From Pseudomonadota bacterium (GTDB taxonomy: Bacteria; Pseudomonadota; Gammaproteobacteria; Xanthomonadales; Xanthomonadaceae): a DNA stretch of 16,048 nt. Position numbers and translations under genes: made by a program. The notes beneath the pieces are model-generated. The model did no database searches, was not told the DNA's origin, and saw only the letters and a list, made by a program, of their open reading frames with translations. This document shows, one piece after another, positions 1-7,042 of this stretch (position 1 is the first letter of the stretch; the number at the start of each line of letters is the position of its first letter). The stretch spans positions 1-16,048 of the forward strand of contig JAEXLY010000032.1 of NCBI GenBank assembly GCA_023444765.1, given 5' to 3'.

Positions 1-2103
1 GCCATCGCCTGCCTGCCGGGCGCCGCGCTCGCGGCGCCGCCGGCCGCGGCTGCCGGCGGTGACACCGCCACCGAGCTTGCCGCGGTCCTGGTCGTGGCCC
101 AGCGCGCCAGCCGCGTCAGCAACGGCGCCACCAACCTCGACCTGGCGATCAAGGACACGCCGCAGTCGATCAGCGTGGTGAGCAGCGAGCAGATGCGCCT
201 GTTCGGCGCCGACAGCGTCAACGAGGCGCTGCGCCTGGCCACCGGCGTGCGCGTGGACGAGTGGGAGACCAACCGCACCAGCTACAGCGCGCGCGGCTTC
301 GACATCCTCAACACGCAGATCGACGGCGTCGGCCTGCCCAACAGCTGGGGCGTCGCCACCGGCGCCTTCGACGCCTTCGGCTACGACAAGGTGGAGGTGA
401 TCCGCGGCGCCAACGGCCTGCTCACCGGCGTGGGCAACGCCGCCGGCACCATCAACTACGTGCGCAAGCGGCCGACCAACGAGCGCCAGGGCGCGGCCGG
501 GCTGAGCTACGGCTCATGGAGCACGCTGCGCGCGCAGGTCGATTACTCCACGCCGTTCACCGACGACGGCACCTGGGCCGGGCGCGTCGTCGCCGCGCAC
601 GAGGACGGCGATACGCACCTGCAGGCCAACCACAACCGCCGCGATTTCCTGTATGGCGTGGTCGACGGGCAGGTGGGCGAGAACGGCACGCTCACTTTCG
701 GCTGGTCGTACCAGCGGGCCAAGTCCGACGGGATCATGTGGGGCGCGCTGGCCTTCACCAACGACGACGGCACGCAGCGCGAGTGGGACACCAATGCGTC
801 GACCACGCAGGACTGGACGTACTGGAACACCACCAACCAGACCGCGTTTGCCGAGTACGTGCACCGGCTGGGCCAGGACTGGCAGCTGAAGCTGGCCTAC
901 AACGCGCGACGCTCGACAGGCGACGAGAAGATGTTCTACGCCTACCTGGGCGATCGCGACGGCGACGGGATCACCGACGGGCTGGACCCGGCGACCGGGC
1001 TGGGGCTGGTCGGCTATCCCTGGGGCGGCATCGACGAGCAGACCAGCCATCTCGGGTCGGTGACGGTCAACGGCCACTTCCAGATGTTCGGGCGCGACCA
1101 GGAGGTTGTGCTGGGCGCCAGCCTGGCGAGAAGCGAAACCGACGGCTGGCAGCAGAACGCGCCGTTCCCCGGGCCGGGCTGGGGTGCGCTGGATCCGTTT
1201 CCCTATGCGACCGATGCGATCCCCGAGCCGGACTGGAGCGCGCCCGCGCTCTACTCGGTGCTCGACCAGCGCCTTGCGCGTGCGTTCGGCGCGGCGCGGA
1301 TCGCGCTCGGCGACCGCTTCACCGCCATCGCCGGCGCCAACTACGCGCGCTACCGCCGCAGCGGCATGCTGTACGACGAAGGTTTCAGCCAGACCACCAG
1401 CCACACCAGCCCCTACGGCGGCCTGACCTTCGATTTCAGCGAGCGCGTGCTGGGCTATGTGAGCTATTCGGACATCTACCAGCCGCAGGACCAGGTGGAC
1501 GAGGACGACCGCTACCTCGACGCCAGCAAGGGCGAGAACTACGAGGTCGGGATCAAGGCCGACTGGCTCGACCGGCGCCTGCTGACGACGCTGGCCGTGT
1601 TCAAGGCCGACCAGAAGGGACTGGCGACGGCCACCGGGCGTTACAACGAGGTGGGCTCGTCGATCTATGTGCCGATGGACGTGCGCTCCAAGGGCGTGGA
1701 ACTCGAGGCGGTCGGCAGGTTGGGCGAACACGTGGACCTGGTGGTGGGTTACACCGCGCTGAAGCTCGACGGCCTGCAGGGCGAGGACACCTATTCGTGG
1801 GTGCCGCGCCGCACGGCCAACCTGCTGCTCAGCGCGCGGCTGCCGTCGTACCCGGCCCTATCGATGGGCATCGGCGGGCGCTGGCAGAGCGTGATCTCCA
1901 ACGTCGAGGCCAGCGGCTATGCCGTGCGCCAGGACAGCTATGCGGTGCTCAACGCCTTCGTGGGCTGGGACGTGCTGCCCAATGCCAGCCTGCGGCTCAA
2001 TGCCAACAACATCGGCGACGAGAAATACATCAACACGCTGCGCTACAGCGGGTATTACGGTGCGCCGGCGAATTACACCTTGAGTTTCGACTGGAGGTTC
2101 TGA
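1..2103 (+). CDS. TonB-dependent siderophore receptor (5' end outside window)
   Basis: Outer-membrane receptor that binds a ferric siderophore and imports it using TonB energy. The frame is open from base 1 with no start codon that fits, so the gene begins upstream; 700 codons lie in the window. The first codons read like the end of a signal peptide (LPGAALA, then APPAAA), followed by a TonB-box-like stretch ELAAVLVVAQ (about 73-102). The plug domain follows, with the typical DTPQSISVVS, the ARGFD motif and VEVIRGANGLLTG, then AAGTINYVRKRP at its end. The rest is the beta-barrel, ending in the outer-membrane type terminus SFDWRF with a final aromatic residue. The plug resembles FhuE/FpvA-type receptors; the ligand cannot be read from sequence. 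An Asp-rich, calcium-loop-like motif sits at 952-987. The downstream PepSY-type genes support an iron role. A GTG at 94 is a possible start by codon alone, but it would remove the signal peptide and TonB box. Confidence 0.93.
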   Translation, partial: AIACLPGAALAAPPAAAAGGDTATELAAVLVVAQRASRVSNGATNLDLAIKDTPQSISVVSSEQMRLFGADSVNEALRLATGVRVDEWETNRTSYSARGFDILNTQIDGVGLPNSWGVATGAFDAFGYDKVEVIRGANGLLTGVGNAAGTINYVRKRPTNERQGAAGLSYGSWSTLRAQVDYSTPFTDDGTWAGRVVAAHEDGDTHLQANHNRRDFLYGVVDGQVGENGTLTFGWSYQRAKSDGIMWGALAFTNDDGTQREWDTNASTTQDWTYWNTTNQTAFAEYVHRLGQDWQLKLAYNARRSTGDEKMFYAYLGDRDGDGITDGLDPATGLGLVGYPWGGIDEQTSHLGSVTVNGHFQMFGRDQEVVLGASLARSETDGWQQNAPFPGPGWGALDPFPYATDAIPEPDWSAPALYSVLDQRLARAFGAARIALGDRFTAIAGANYARYRRSGMLYDEGFSQTTSHTSPYGGLTFDFSERVLGYVSYSDIYQPQDQVDEDDRYLDASKGENYEVGIKADWLDRRLLTTLAVFKADQKGLATATGRYNEVGSSIYVPMDVRSKGVELEAVGRLGEHVDLVVGYTALKLDGLQGEDTYSWVPRRTANLLLSARLPSYPALSMGIGGRWQSVISNVEASGYAVRQDSYAVLNAFVGWDVLPNASLRLNANNIGDEKYINTLRYSGYYGAPANYTLSFDWRF

Positions 2104-2148
2104 TGCTGGAGATCCGTTCGGTTGTGCTGCTCCCGGGGTGGGATTGAT

Positions 2149-2203
2149 CCGTCGTTCCTGCGGACGCGGGAACCCGGCGCTTTCCGTGCTGTGGGGATGA
2201 CGG
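2149..2203. repeat. Degenerate palindromic intergenic repeat (Xanthomonadaceae-style)
   Basis: The 55-bp stretch starts CCGTCGTTCCTGCGG and ends GGGGATGACGG, so its ends are imperfect inverted repeats (8 of 11 positions pair). Inside the left half is a smaller perfect hairpin, GTTCC...GGAAC, around GCGGACGC. The layout recalls the 'CGTCATTCCCGCG...GCGGGAA...GGGATGACG' palindromic repeats I know as common between genes of xanthomonads and relatives, here somewhat decayed. It lies 45 bp after the receptor stop codon and could act as a transcript end or stabiliser. No second copy was noticed in this window, so the repeat call rests on resemblance. Confidence 0.5.
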
Positions 2204-2249
2204 CTTGAAGGTAGCGGTGCGCACCAGCTCGCGTCCCGCGTGCAGCCGG

Positions 2250-2279
2250 TTGACGATCAGATTTGACGTTTCAGATAAA
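2250..2279 (+). promoter_or_regulatory. Candidate sigma-70 promoter for the DUF3649-PepSY-DUF3325 genes
   Basis: TTGACG (2250-2255, 5 of 6 to the -35 consensus) is followed after 18 bp by GATAAA (2274-2279, 4 of 6 to the -10 consensus). This is a conspicuously AT-rich island in a GC-rich region, about 22 bp before the DUF3649 start codon. A second TTGACG at 2263-2268 repeats the first with a 13-bp period. No convincing Fur box was found by eye, although iron regulation would be expected. If real, it gives the membrane genes their own promoter, separate from the receptor. Confidence 0.4.
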
Positions 2280-2300
2280 CCTACCAACACAGCAGACGCC

Positions 2301-2618
2301 ATGTCACAGGTATCCACCACGTTCCTGCAACCCCGCGCGGCGCGAGGGCAGGTCGTCGCGCGCATCGGTGCCGCCGTGTTCGGCGGCTATGCCTTCGCCT
2401 GGGGCTTCGTCGCCGCAGGCGCCAGCCTGCTGTTCGCGGCGGGCATGGGCTTTCACGACGCCGAGTTCCTGGCCAGCCTGCTCGGTGTACTCGCGTTCCT
2501 GGCGGTGTTCCTGTGGGCGATTGCCGCGAAGCGGCCGTGGCGGGCGTGGCTGCTGTTGCTGTGCGCAGGCGGGCTGCTGTCGCTGATCGCCTCGCTCGTG
2601 CAGCGGGCGCTGTTGTGA
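2301..2618 (+). CDS. DUF3649 small inner-membrane protein of iron-uptake loci
   Basis: A 105-residue hydrophobic protein with three likely membrane helices at roughly residues 20-45, 55-75 and 81-101, and a short basic N-terminus. The pattern and gene order match the DUF3649 family, found beside TonB receptors and PepSY/PiuB proteins in iron-uptake operons; the biochemical role is not known to me. The ATG at 2301 was chosen because it directly precedes the conserved region; upstream in-frame codons (from 2205) read through the promoter-like AT island. The Shine-Dalgarno signal is weak. The stop codon overlaps the strong ribosome-binding site of the next gene, so the two are probably co-translated. 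Confidence 0.8.
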   Translation: MSQVSTTFLQPRAARGQVVARIGAAVFGGYAFAWGFVAAGASLLFAAGMGFHDAEFLASLLGVLAFLAVFLWAIAAKRPWRAWLLLLCAGGLLSLIASLVQRALL

Positions 2619-2632
2619 AGGAGGACGGGACG

Positions 2633-4300
2633 ATGTTCACCAGCTTCCGCCAGGCTATGGCCTGGCTGCATACCTGGTTCGGCCTGGTGCTGGGTTTCGT
2701 GCTGATGGCGGCCTTCTTCTTCGGCGCGCTGTCGGTGTTCGACCGCGAGATCGATCGCTGGGCGATCCCGTCCACGCGCATCGAACCGCAACCGATGCCC
2801 TCTTTCGAGCAGGTGCTGCGTCCGGCGTTCGAACGCATGCAGCCCACGCAGGCCGCGGTCGATGCGATGCGTTCGCGGGTGGATGGCCCGATGCCGGAGC
2901 ACTTCGACACGCCGGTGAGCTGGAGCGCGTACACCACCCATCGCGATCCGGTGCTGTCGCTGTTCGCGGGCTTCGAGGTGCCCAACGCGAAGGATCCGGA
3001 AGAGGCGATCTGGGCCGAGGAGACGATCGATCCGCGCGACGGCCGGCTGCTGCCGGTCGACCAGCTGAAGGTCGGCAGCGGCTTCTTCTACCCGATGCAC
3101 TACGGCCTGACCCTGGACTGGAAGAACCTCGGCATCTGGATCGTGGGCCTGTCGGCATTGGTGATGCTGGCCGCCCTGGTCAGCGGCGTGGTGATGCATC
3201 GCCGGATCTTCCGCGAGTTCTTCACCTTCCGCCCGGGCAAGGCGCGCCTGCGCAGCGTGCTGGACCTGCACAACCTCACCGGCGTGGTCGCGCTGCCGTT
3301 CCACTTCTTCTTCGCCTTTACCGGCCTGCTGATCTTCGCGGCCACCTACTACTTCCCGGTCGGGCATACCCAGCTGCATGAGCTGCACGACCTGCACGCA
3401 CAGGCGGAGGCGCGCGAGACCGGCCTGCCGCACGAGCGCGCGGGCGTGGCGGCAGGCCTGGCCAACGTGGACGCGATGGTGGCCGAAGCGCGGCGCCGCT
3501 GGGAGGCCAAGGGCAAGGCCGGCGAGGTCGGCTTCCTGTGGCTGCAGCACGTGGGCGATGCCAACGGCCATGTCAGCGTCTATCGCGCCGGCACCGACCG
3601 CATCGCCCTGGTCGGCGATGCCATCCACTTCAAGGCATCGACCGGCGAGCTGATCCGCGAGGAACCCGCGGCGACGCCGGTCGCGCGCGTGGCCGAGTTC
3701 CTCACCGGCCTGCACCTGCAGCACTTCCGCCATTGGCTGCTGCGCTGGCTGTATGTGTTCGGCGGGCTGGCCGGCGCGGTGTGCATCGCCACCGGCTTCA
3801 TCTTCTTCGTCGAGAAGCGCAAGCGCCAGCACGCGCAGCAGGGCAGCCAGGGCGCGCGCGTGGTCGATGCGCTGGCGGTGGCTGCGGTCACCGGCATGGT
3901 GCTGGCGGCGCTGGGCATCCTGGTGGCCAACCGCCTGTTGCCCGAGGACATGCCCGGGCGCGGCGACTGGCAGCGCTATGCGTTCTGGGGCAGCTGGGTG
4001 CTGGCGCTGCTGCATGCGGCCTGGCGCAGCGCGCCGGTGGCGCAGGGCCGGGCCAACCCGGCGTGGCGCGAGCAGAGCATCGCGATCGCGGCGATGGCCG
4101 TGGCCGCGGTGCTGCTGAACTGGGCGACCACCGGCGACCATCTGCTGCGCACGGTTTCAGCGGGTTACTGGCCTGTAGCCGGCGTCGACCTGTCATTGCT
4201 GGCCTGCGCGACGATAGCGGCGCTTGCCGCGCGCCGGCTGCGGCGACGCGCCGGCGCAGCGGTGGGCTGCCCGACGGGCACGGAGGCGAGGCATGCCTGA
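2633..4300 (+). CDS. PepSY-associated TM protein, probable ferrisiderophore reductase (PiuB/FoxB type)
   Basis: A 555-residue inner-membrane protein. The N-terminus WLHTWFGLVLGFVL with the following SVFDREIDRW is the classic first helix and cap of PepSY-TM proteins. Further helices lie near residues 165-187, 218-242, 368-392, 410-433, 448-465, 482-500 and 516-535. Large periplasmic parts lie between helices 1-2 and 3-4. Histidines sit in or near helices (LHTW, LDLHNLTG, LPFHFFF, TGLHLQHFRHW), fitting the haem-binding histidines known from FoxB, which reduces siderophore-bound iron. Function by family is established; function here is inferred from the receptor next door. The start is well fixed by AAGGAGGA (2618-2625), 7 bp before ATG. 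The 3' end overlaps the next start by 8 bp, a sign of translational coupling. Confidence 0.88.
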   Translation: MFTSFRQAMAWLHTWFGLVLGFVLMAAFFFGALSVFDREIDRWAIPSTRIEPQPMPSFEQVLRPAFERMQPTQAAVDAMRSRVDGPMPEHFDTPVSWSAYTTHRDPVLSLFAGFEVPNAKDPEEAIWAEETIDPRDGRLLPVDQLKVGSGFFYPMHYGLTLDWKNLGIWIVGLSALVMLAALVSGVVMHRRIFREFFTFRPGKARLRSVLDLHNLTGVVALPFHFFFAFTGLLIFAATYYFPVGHTQLHELHDLHAQAEARETGLPHERAGVAAGLANVDAMVAEARRRWEAKGKAGEVGFLWLQHVGDANGHVSVYRAGTDRIALVGDAIHFKASTGELIREEPAATPVARVAEFLTGLHLQHFRHWLLRWLYVFGGLAGAVCIATGFIFFVEKRKRQHAQQGSQGARVVDALAVAAVTGMVLAALGILVANRLLPEDMPGRGDWQRYAFWGSWVLALLHAAWRSAPVAQGRANPAWREQSIAIAAMAVAAVLLNWATTGDHLLRTVSAGYWPVAGVDLSLLACATIAALAARRLRRRAGAAVGCPTGTEARHA

Positions 4301-4637
4301 GCCCACGCACGCGGCAGCACTGTTGCTGGTCGCGATGCTCGCCGGCTTCGCCGGCATGGCCTGGCTGGCGCTGGCGATGCCGGCACACGCGCAGCAGGTG
4401 TGGGGCCGTGTGCTGCCAGCGCAGCATGTGCGGTTCATGCGCGTGGCCGGTACGTGCGGGCTCGCGGCGTCGCTGCTGTTCTGCCTGATGGCCGACCACG
4501 CCTCGATGGCGGTGCTGGTCTGGCTGATGACGCTGTCGGGCTCGGCCCTGCTGGTGGCGATGCTGCTGTCCAGTCGTCCGCGACTGCTGCGGATGCTGGC
4601 GCCGTGGGTGGGCACGTGGCGGGGGGCTGCACGCTGA
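4293..4637 (+). CDS. DUF3325 small inner-membrane protein
   Basis: A 114-residue protein with three or so membrane helices (LLLVAMLAGFAGMAWLALAM; the LAASLLFCLMA region; VLVWLMTLSGSALLVAML) and a basic C-terminal end. This fits the DUF3325 family, which regularly follows DUF3649 and PepSY genes in iron-uptake loci. The exact role is unknown; a partner or assembly factor of the PepSY reductase is a reasonable inference. The ATG at 4293 lies inside the end of the PepSY gene (8-bp overlap) and has a GGAGGCGAGG-type ribosome-binding region just upstream. It is the last gene of the + strand iron block; a 50-bp gap follows to the convergent mntP stop, with no clear terminator. Confidence 0.78.
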   Translation: MPEPTHAAALLLVAMLAGFAGMAWLALAMPAHAQQVWGRVLPAQHVRFMRVAGTCGLAASLLFCLMADHASMAVLVWLMTLSGSALLVAMLLSSRPRLLRMLAPWVGTWRGAAR

Positions 4638-4687
4638 GGCAGGCATGAGGATCGGGGCGTGCTTTCCCTCGGCGTCGCAGCCGCGTC

Positions 4688-5248
4688 TCAGGCGAACACG
4701 TGCTCGTACACGATCATCGCGCCGACCGCGATGAGGATGATCCCGCCGGCGATTTCCGCGCGCCGCCCGAGCACCTGGCCGAGCGCGCGACCGGCCATGA
4801 CGCCGGCGGTGACCATCACGAAGGTGCACAGGCCGATCACTGCGGCCACGGCGAGGATGTCCACCTCAACGAAAGCCAGGCCCACGCCGACCGCAAGCGC
4901 ATCGATGCTGGTGGCCAGGCCCGCCAGCGCCAGCGCCGCCAGTCCGCGCTGCGGCGGCGCATCGTCGTCCGGGGTCGCGTGCAGTGCCTTGTGGATCATG
5001 TGCAGGCCCAGCGCCACCAGCAGGCCGAACGCGATCCAGTGGTCCCAGGCCTCGACCATGTCCGATGCACTGGTGCCGAGCAGCCAGCCGACGATCGGCG
5101 TGGCGGCTTCGATCAGTCCGAACACCAGGCCGGCGCGCAGCGCATCGCGCCAGCGCGGACTGCGCATGGCCGCGCCCTTGCCGATGGCCGCGGCGAAGGC
5201 ATCGGTGGACATCGCCAGGCCGAGCAGCAGGATGGAAACGGGGTGCAT
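4688..5248 (-). CDS. mntP: Mn2+ efflux pump MntP
   Basis: A 186-residue inner-membrane manganese exporter that protects the cell from excess Mn2+. The length is normal for the family. Two halves carry matching motifs: LAMSTDAFA with Asp16 in helix 1 and LATSIDALAVG with Asp116 in helix 4. These are the conserved acidic transport residues of MntP (Asp16 is important in the E. coli protein). About six membrane helices can be seen. The start MHPVSILLLG at 5248 fits the family; upstream in-frame codons to 5452 run through the riboswitch and are not coding. The Shine-Dalgarno sequence is weak. Control is by the yybP-ykoY Mn2+ riboswitch upstream. Convergent with the iron block. Confidence 0.95.
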   Translation of the reverse strand: MHPVSILLLGLAMSTDAFAAAIGKGAAMRSPRWRDALRAGLVFGLIEAATPIVGWLLGTSASDMVEAWDHWIAFGLLVALGLHMIHKALHATPDDDAPPQRGLAALALAGLATSIDALAVGVGLAFVEVDILAVAAVIGLCTFVMVTAGVMAGRALGQVLGRRAEIAGGIILIAVGAMIVYEHVFA

Positions 5249-5280
5249 CAGGAATCCGGAACGGCGAGGCTTGGACACAA

Positions 5281-5322
5281 CAGGCCGCGCACGCGCCCGA
5301 CCGCAGTGGCGTGCGTGGCCTG
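5281..5322 (-). terminator. GC-rich hairpin between riboswitch and mntP (expression platform?)
   Basis: On the minus strand the arms CAGGCCACGCACGC and GCGTGCGCGGCCTG pair over 14 positions with one mismatch, around a 14-nt loop. The hairpin begins directly after the last conserved riboswitch bases and ends 32 nt before the mntP ATG. Its tail is TTGTGTCC, only partly U-rich, so it is at best an imperfect intrinsic terminator. Its position suggests it is part of the riboswitch switching region; it does not cover the ribosome-binding site. Confidence 0.4.
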
Positions 5323-5420
5323 CTGGTCTCGCCAACCGTGAGGTTGCGGCCGCCACGGCCGATTCGGGCCGAGTGTGTTGACGGACGCGCTTCCGCGGGC
5401 GGAAGCCGGCTACTCCCCAG
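5323..5420 (-). ncRNA. yybP-ykoY manganese riboswitch in the mntP leader
   Basis: Read on the minus strand, the leader contains the conserved blocks of the yybP-ykoY class in the right order. These are GGGGAGTAGCC (5418-5408), then CGTCAACACACTCGG (5383-5369), then TTGGCGAGACCAG (5335-5323). The outer bases CTGG (5420-5417) and CCAG (5326-5323) pair to close the element. A hairpin, GGCTTCCGC...GCGGAAGC, lies between blocks one and two. This RNA class binds Mn2+ and switches on Mn2+ exporters; one in front of mntP in Xanthomonas oryzae has been studied. The ends are approximate because the exact closing stem was not folded by computer. Identification is by motif recognition and by the gene it precedes, which agree. 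Confidence 0.93.
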
Positions 5421-5427
5421 TGGGAAA

Positions 5428-5448
5428 GCGGCCGCATCAAGCGGCCGC
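5428..5448 (-). other. Perfect GC hairpin just upstream of the riboswitch
   Basis: Two copies of the octamer GCGGCCGC, each itself palindromic, flank a 5-nt loop (ATCAA on the + strand). On the minus strand the stem is followed by CTTTCCC, a short T run. It lies 7 bp before the riboswitch core. It could be a terminator for older minus-strand transcription, or a 5' structure of the mntP transcript. Which one cannot be decided here. Confidence 0.45.
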
Positions 5449-5486
5449 CCACGCATTGTTACCTGTGTCCCCTCAGCGGCCGGGCG

Positions 5487-5858
5487 GTGGTGGCGCTTGC
5501 AGCGGTTCCGGCGGCGTGCCTTGCATCGCGGAGGAATCGTTGCCGACCGGTACGAACTGATGTGCTCCGGGTGGTCCCGCAACACCTGGGCGCCGGATAC
5601 GGTCTGGCCTCGCCGGGATGGGTGATCGGGAGGCTCGGGACCTGCGGCGCAAGGTCGCTGGAAGTGGGCACCGGGTCGTTCGGATTCCAGCTCGCGTTCT
5701 ACCAGCGGCAAGGATTCCGGGTGTCGCGGATCGAGCGGGACTTCTTCGCCCGCAACTACCCGCAACCGGTCTTCGAGAACGGCATCCGGCTGTTGGACAT
5801 GTTGCGCCTCGCACTCGATTTTCCGGTCGGCGACGCCGACGGGTCGCCCGCCGTCTGA
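5487..5858 (+). pseudogene. GNAT-family N-acetyltransferase remnant (5'-truncated, frameshifted)
   Basis: The last ~95 codons look like the C-terminal half of a small GNAT acetyltransferase. They include VVPQHLGAGYG, matching the acetyl-CoA binding motif A, then ARSLEVGTGSFGFQLAFYQRQGFRV, RDFFARNYP, FENGI and DMLRLALDF, all typical of one GNAT subfamily. Upstream the frame stops making sense. However, YELM, which normally sits four residues before VVP, is present one frame over (5551-5562), and the distance to GTGGTCCCG is one base short; a 1-nt deletion explains this. No N-terminal substrate-binding part can be found, and the mntP riboswitch begins just upstream, so that part seems lost. The span given starts at a GTG of the open frame and is not a true gene start. 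Confidence 0.65.
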
Positions 5859-5959
5859 ATCCGGCCTCCGCTGGGCGACCGCCGAAGGGCGTCCGACGGC
5901 CACCATGCCTCCGGACGCTCCGGCGTCGATCCCTGGCGATCGGGTGGCCGCGCTTTCGT

Positions 5960-7042
5960 TCAAGCCGCCAGCCGCGCGTCCACCCCCTCGACCAGCCAGG
6001 CCATCAGCTCGGCAGCCCTGCGGTGGCGCAGCAGCGGCGCGGACTGGCCGGCCCACAGCGACATCAGGTCGGCGCGGCCCTGTGCGATCGCGGCCGCGCG
6101 CATCGCGCCGGTCAGCCAGTTCTGCACCGGATAGGGCGCGAGCCGGTGTTCCTGTCCCTGCAGGCGCCGCATCAGGGGATTGACCAGTCCGCGGGCGAGT
6201 CGCCCGCTGAAGGCGCGGGTCAGGCCTGTGTGGCGCGCATCGTTCCCGAACAGCCGCTCGCGGTGGATCGGCGCGGCATTGGACTCCTCGCAGGCCAGGA
6301 ACGCCGTGCCGATCTGCACCGCCTGGGCCCCCAGCGCGAGCATGGCCACGATGCCGCGCGCATCGGCGATGCCGCCGGCGGCGATGACCGGCGCGCGCAC
6401 GGCGTCCACCACCTGCGGCAGCAGCGACAGCCCGCCGGTGAGCGAGTCCTCCGCCGGGCGCAGGAACGAGACGCGATGGCCCCCGGCTTCGAGGCCGGTC
6501 GCCACGATCATGTCCACGCCGGCCGCGTCCAGTGCGATGGCTTCGTCGGGCGTGGTGGCAGCGCCGATGGTGGCGACGCCCAGCGCGCGGCAACGGTCCA
6601 GTATCCAAGGTGCGGGCACGCCGTAAACGAAGCTGAAGACCGCGGGCCGCGTCTCGAGCACCGCGTCGACCTGCTCGTCGAAAGCGGGCATGAAACGGGC
6701 GGGACGAGGTGGCGGCTCGACGCCAAGCTCGGCTTAGAACGGCGCCAGCAGTTCGACGTGCGCGGCATATGCACTGTCGTCCAGCGCAGGATCCTCGCTG
6801 TGCTCGAACGGAAGCCAGAGGTTGAGCGCGAACGGCTGCGTGGTTCGGGCACGGATGTCCGCGGCGACGGCGCGGATCCCGGCGCCATCGAGGTGGTGGG
6901 CGCCGAACGAGCCCAGCCCGCCGGCATCCGAGACTGCGGCCACCAGTTCCACCGACGACAGCCCGCCGCCGAACGGCCCCTGCACGACCGGATGCGCGAG
7001 CCCCAGGCGCCGCGCGACGGCACTGTTGCGCCAGGCCCTCAT
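5960..7042 (-). pseudogene. Nitronate monooxygenase interrupted by one in-frame TAA
   Basis: A flavin enzyme family that oxidises alkyl nitronates (2-nitropropane dioxygenase-like). The start MRAWRNSAVARRLG at 7042 overlaps the upstream glutathione transferase stop as ATGA. Codons 1-102 carry the FMN-barrel start (VVQGPFGGGLSS, AVSDAGGLGSFGAHH). Codon 103 is TAA (6736-6734). The same frame then continues without a break as AELGVEPPPRPARF and the rest of the family: FSFVYGVP, GLEAGGHR with the likely catalytic His at codon 189, APVIAAGGIADARG, ALGAQAVQIGTAFLACEES. The total of 360 codons is normal for the family, so only the stop spoils the gene. It may be a genuine nonsense mutation, a sequencing error, or a recoded stop. 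An ATG at 6691 would give only a barrel fragment lacking the first FMN-binding part. Confidence 0.85.

Noticed and set aside
514..1731. A 405-codon open frame on the minus strand inside the receptor gene
   Set aside because: It is antisense to a clear receptor and has low-complexity composition; long antisense frames are expected at this GC content.
2240..2300. A Fur box upstream of DUF3649
   Set aside because: No 19-bp match to the GATAATGATAATCATTATC pattern could be made by eye; only scattered short matches.
5473..5580. End of a minus-strand gene (HQFVPVGNDSS... to a TGA at 5473) followed by the hairpin at 5428-5448
   Set aside because: The same DNA is better explained by GNAT motifs on the plus strand; the minus-strand peptide has no recognisable family. 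Not fully excluded.
5897..5950. Inverted repeat CGGCCACC / GGTGGCCG between the convergent GNAT remnant and nitronate monooxygenase as a terminator
   Set aside because: The loop is 38 nt and there is no proper T run, so it is too weak to call.
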